A stretch of 22,571 bases of DNA from a virus: IMG/VR virus record IMGVR_UViG_3300009537_000195, positions 1 through 22,571 of that record. The stretch is one strand, 5' to 3'. Under the pieces are notes generated by a model. The model saw only the letters and a program-made list of their open reading frames with translations, did not search any database and was not told the origin of the DNA. Below are positions 22,263 through 22,571 of this stretch, one piece after another; the first letter of the stretch is position 1, and each line of letters begins with the position of its first letter. Both the position numbers and the translations under genes were made by a program.

Positions 22263-22571
22263 TGCCGCCTCCCCCAAAGACAAGACCCCGCGTTGCTACT
22301 GGACTCAGCCTAGCATACAGACGTATGTTTGCTAAGTCTCCTAAAGAGAAGGCCAAGGTATTCTCTAGGCTAGGTACTCAGCCTGTTACTACTGAGGACT
22401 TAGATTTTAGGATAGAGAGATTTAGTTTTCCTTTATTACAGAAAGAAACAGCGTCCTTTAATAATTTCCTTGATAAACATCTTAGACGGGGTGCTGCTTT
22501 CGGTACTGTCCCATCTAATATTCATGTGGCCAGATATAAGCTCGGGGAAACAAAAATTCCTAATCGGGTTA
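22262..22571 (+). CDS. Start of an unknown virion-operon gene, cut by the window edge
   Basis: ATG at 22262 overlaps the previous stop (TAATG). The frame stays open to the last base: 103 codons without a stop. The protein begins MPPPPKTRPRVATGLSLAYR and continues basic and mixed helical (SPKEKAKVFSRLG, FPLLQKETASFNNFLDKH). The Pro-rich start echoes MPPPSK of the preceding gene, perhaps a shared packaging or processing tag. No domain can be recognised in this fragment. Confidence 0.65.
   Translation, partial: MPPPPKTRPRVATGLSLAYRRMFAKSPKEKAKVFSRLGTQPVTTEDLDFRIERFSFPLLQKETASFNNFLDKHLRRGAAFGTVPSNIHVARYKLGETKIPNRV

Overview
This window looks like the virion-structure and packaging block of a tailed-phage genome (Caudoviricetes), probably from an uncultured environmental phage. 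Every recognisable gene is on the + strand. Genes are packed tightly, and nine neighbouring pairs share a TAATG stop/start. No bacterial housekeeping gene, tRNA, rRNA, integrase, CRISPR array or insertion sequence is visible. There is no tape-measure protein, sheath or tail-tube gene. There is a P22-like order of portal, scaffold, capsid, short-tail adaptor, nozzle/stabilisation-type protein and several helical ejection-type proteins. From this I infer a short-tailed (podovirus-like) virion. The host cannot be named from the sequence.

Layout. Positions 1-203 are an intergenic leader. It carries a near-exact match to a T7 RNA polymerase promoter pointing left, and a long inverted repeat. Positions 204-4801 hold two ClpP-like serine proteases that bracket a cluster of small beta-rich, probably surface-exposed proteins plus a 45-residue zinc-ribbon protein. 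Positions 4801-9737 encode the large terminase, a Cys-rich protein, a small coiled-coil protein, the portal and a helix-turn-helix protein that may be the small terminase. Positions 9767-12014 encode scaffold and major capsid protein, with related hairpins on both sides of the capsid gene. Positions 12101-16033 encode a hypothetical protein, the head-tail adaptor, a large beta-rich nozzle/stabilisation protein and a second copy of an appendage domain. Positions 16046-20704 encode three large helical proteins that are likely packaged in the head and ejected. Positions 20704-22571 hold a small holin/XhlA-like membrane protein, a protein with a faint ADP-ribosyltransferase-like motif, and the start of a further gene cut by the window edge.

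How the genes fit together. Terminase pumps DNA through the portal into a shell of scaffold and capsid protein. The ClpP-like proteases are the only protease candidates for prohead maturation. Adaptor and nozzle proteins close the neck. The beta-rich proteins decorate the capsid or tail. The helical proteins probably leave with the DNA.

The most unusual feature is modular. Two different small beta-rich protein types each occur once bare and once with the same ~150-residue Asp-rich domain inserted in an internal loop, all within 2.9 kb. A third module is shared between genes 12 kb apart.
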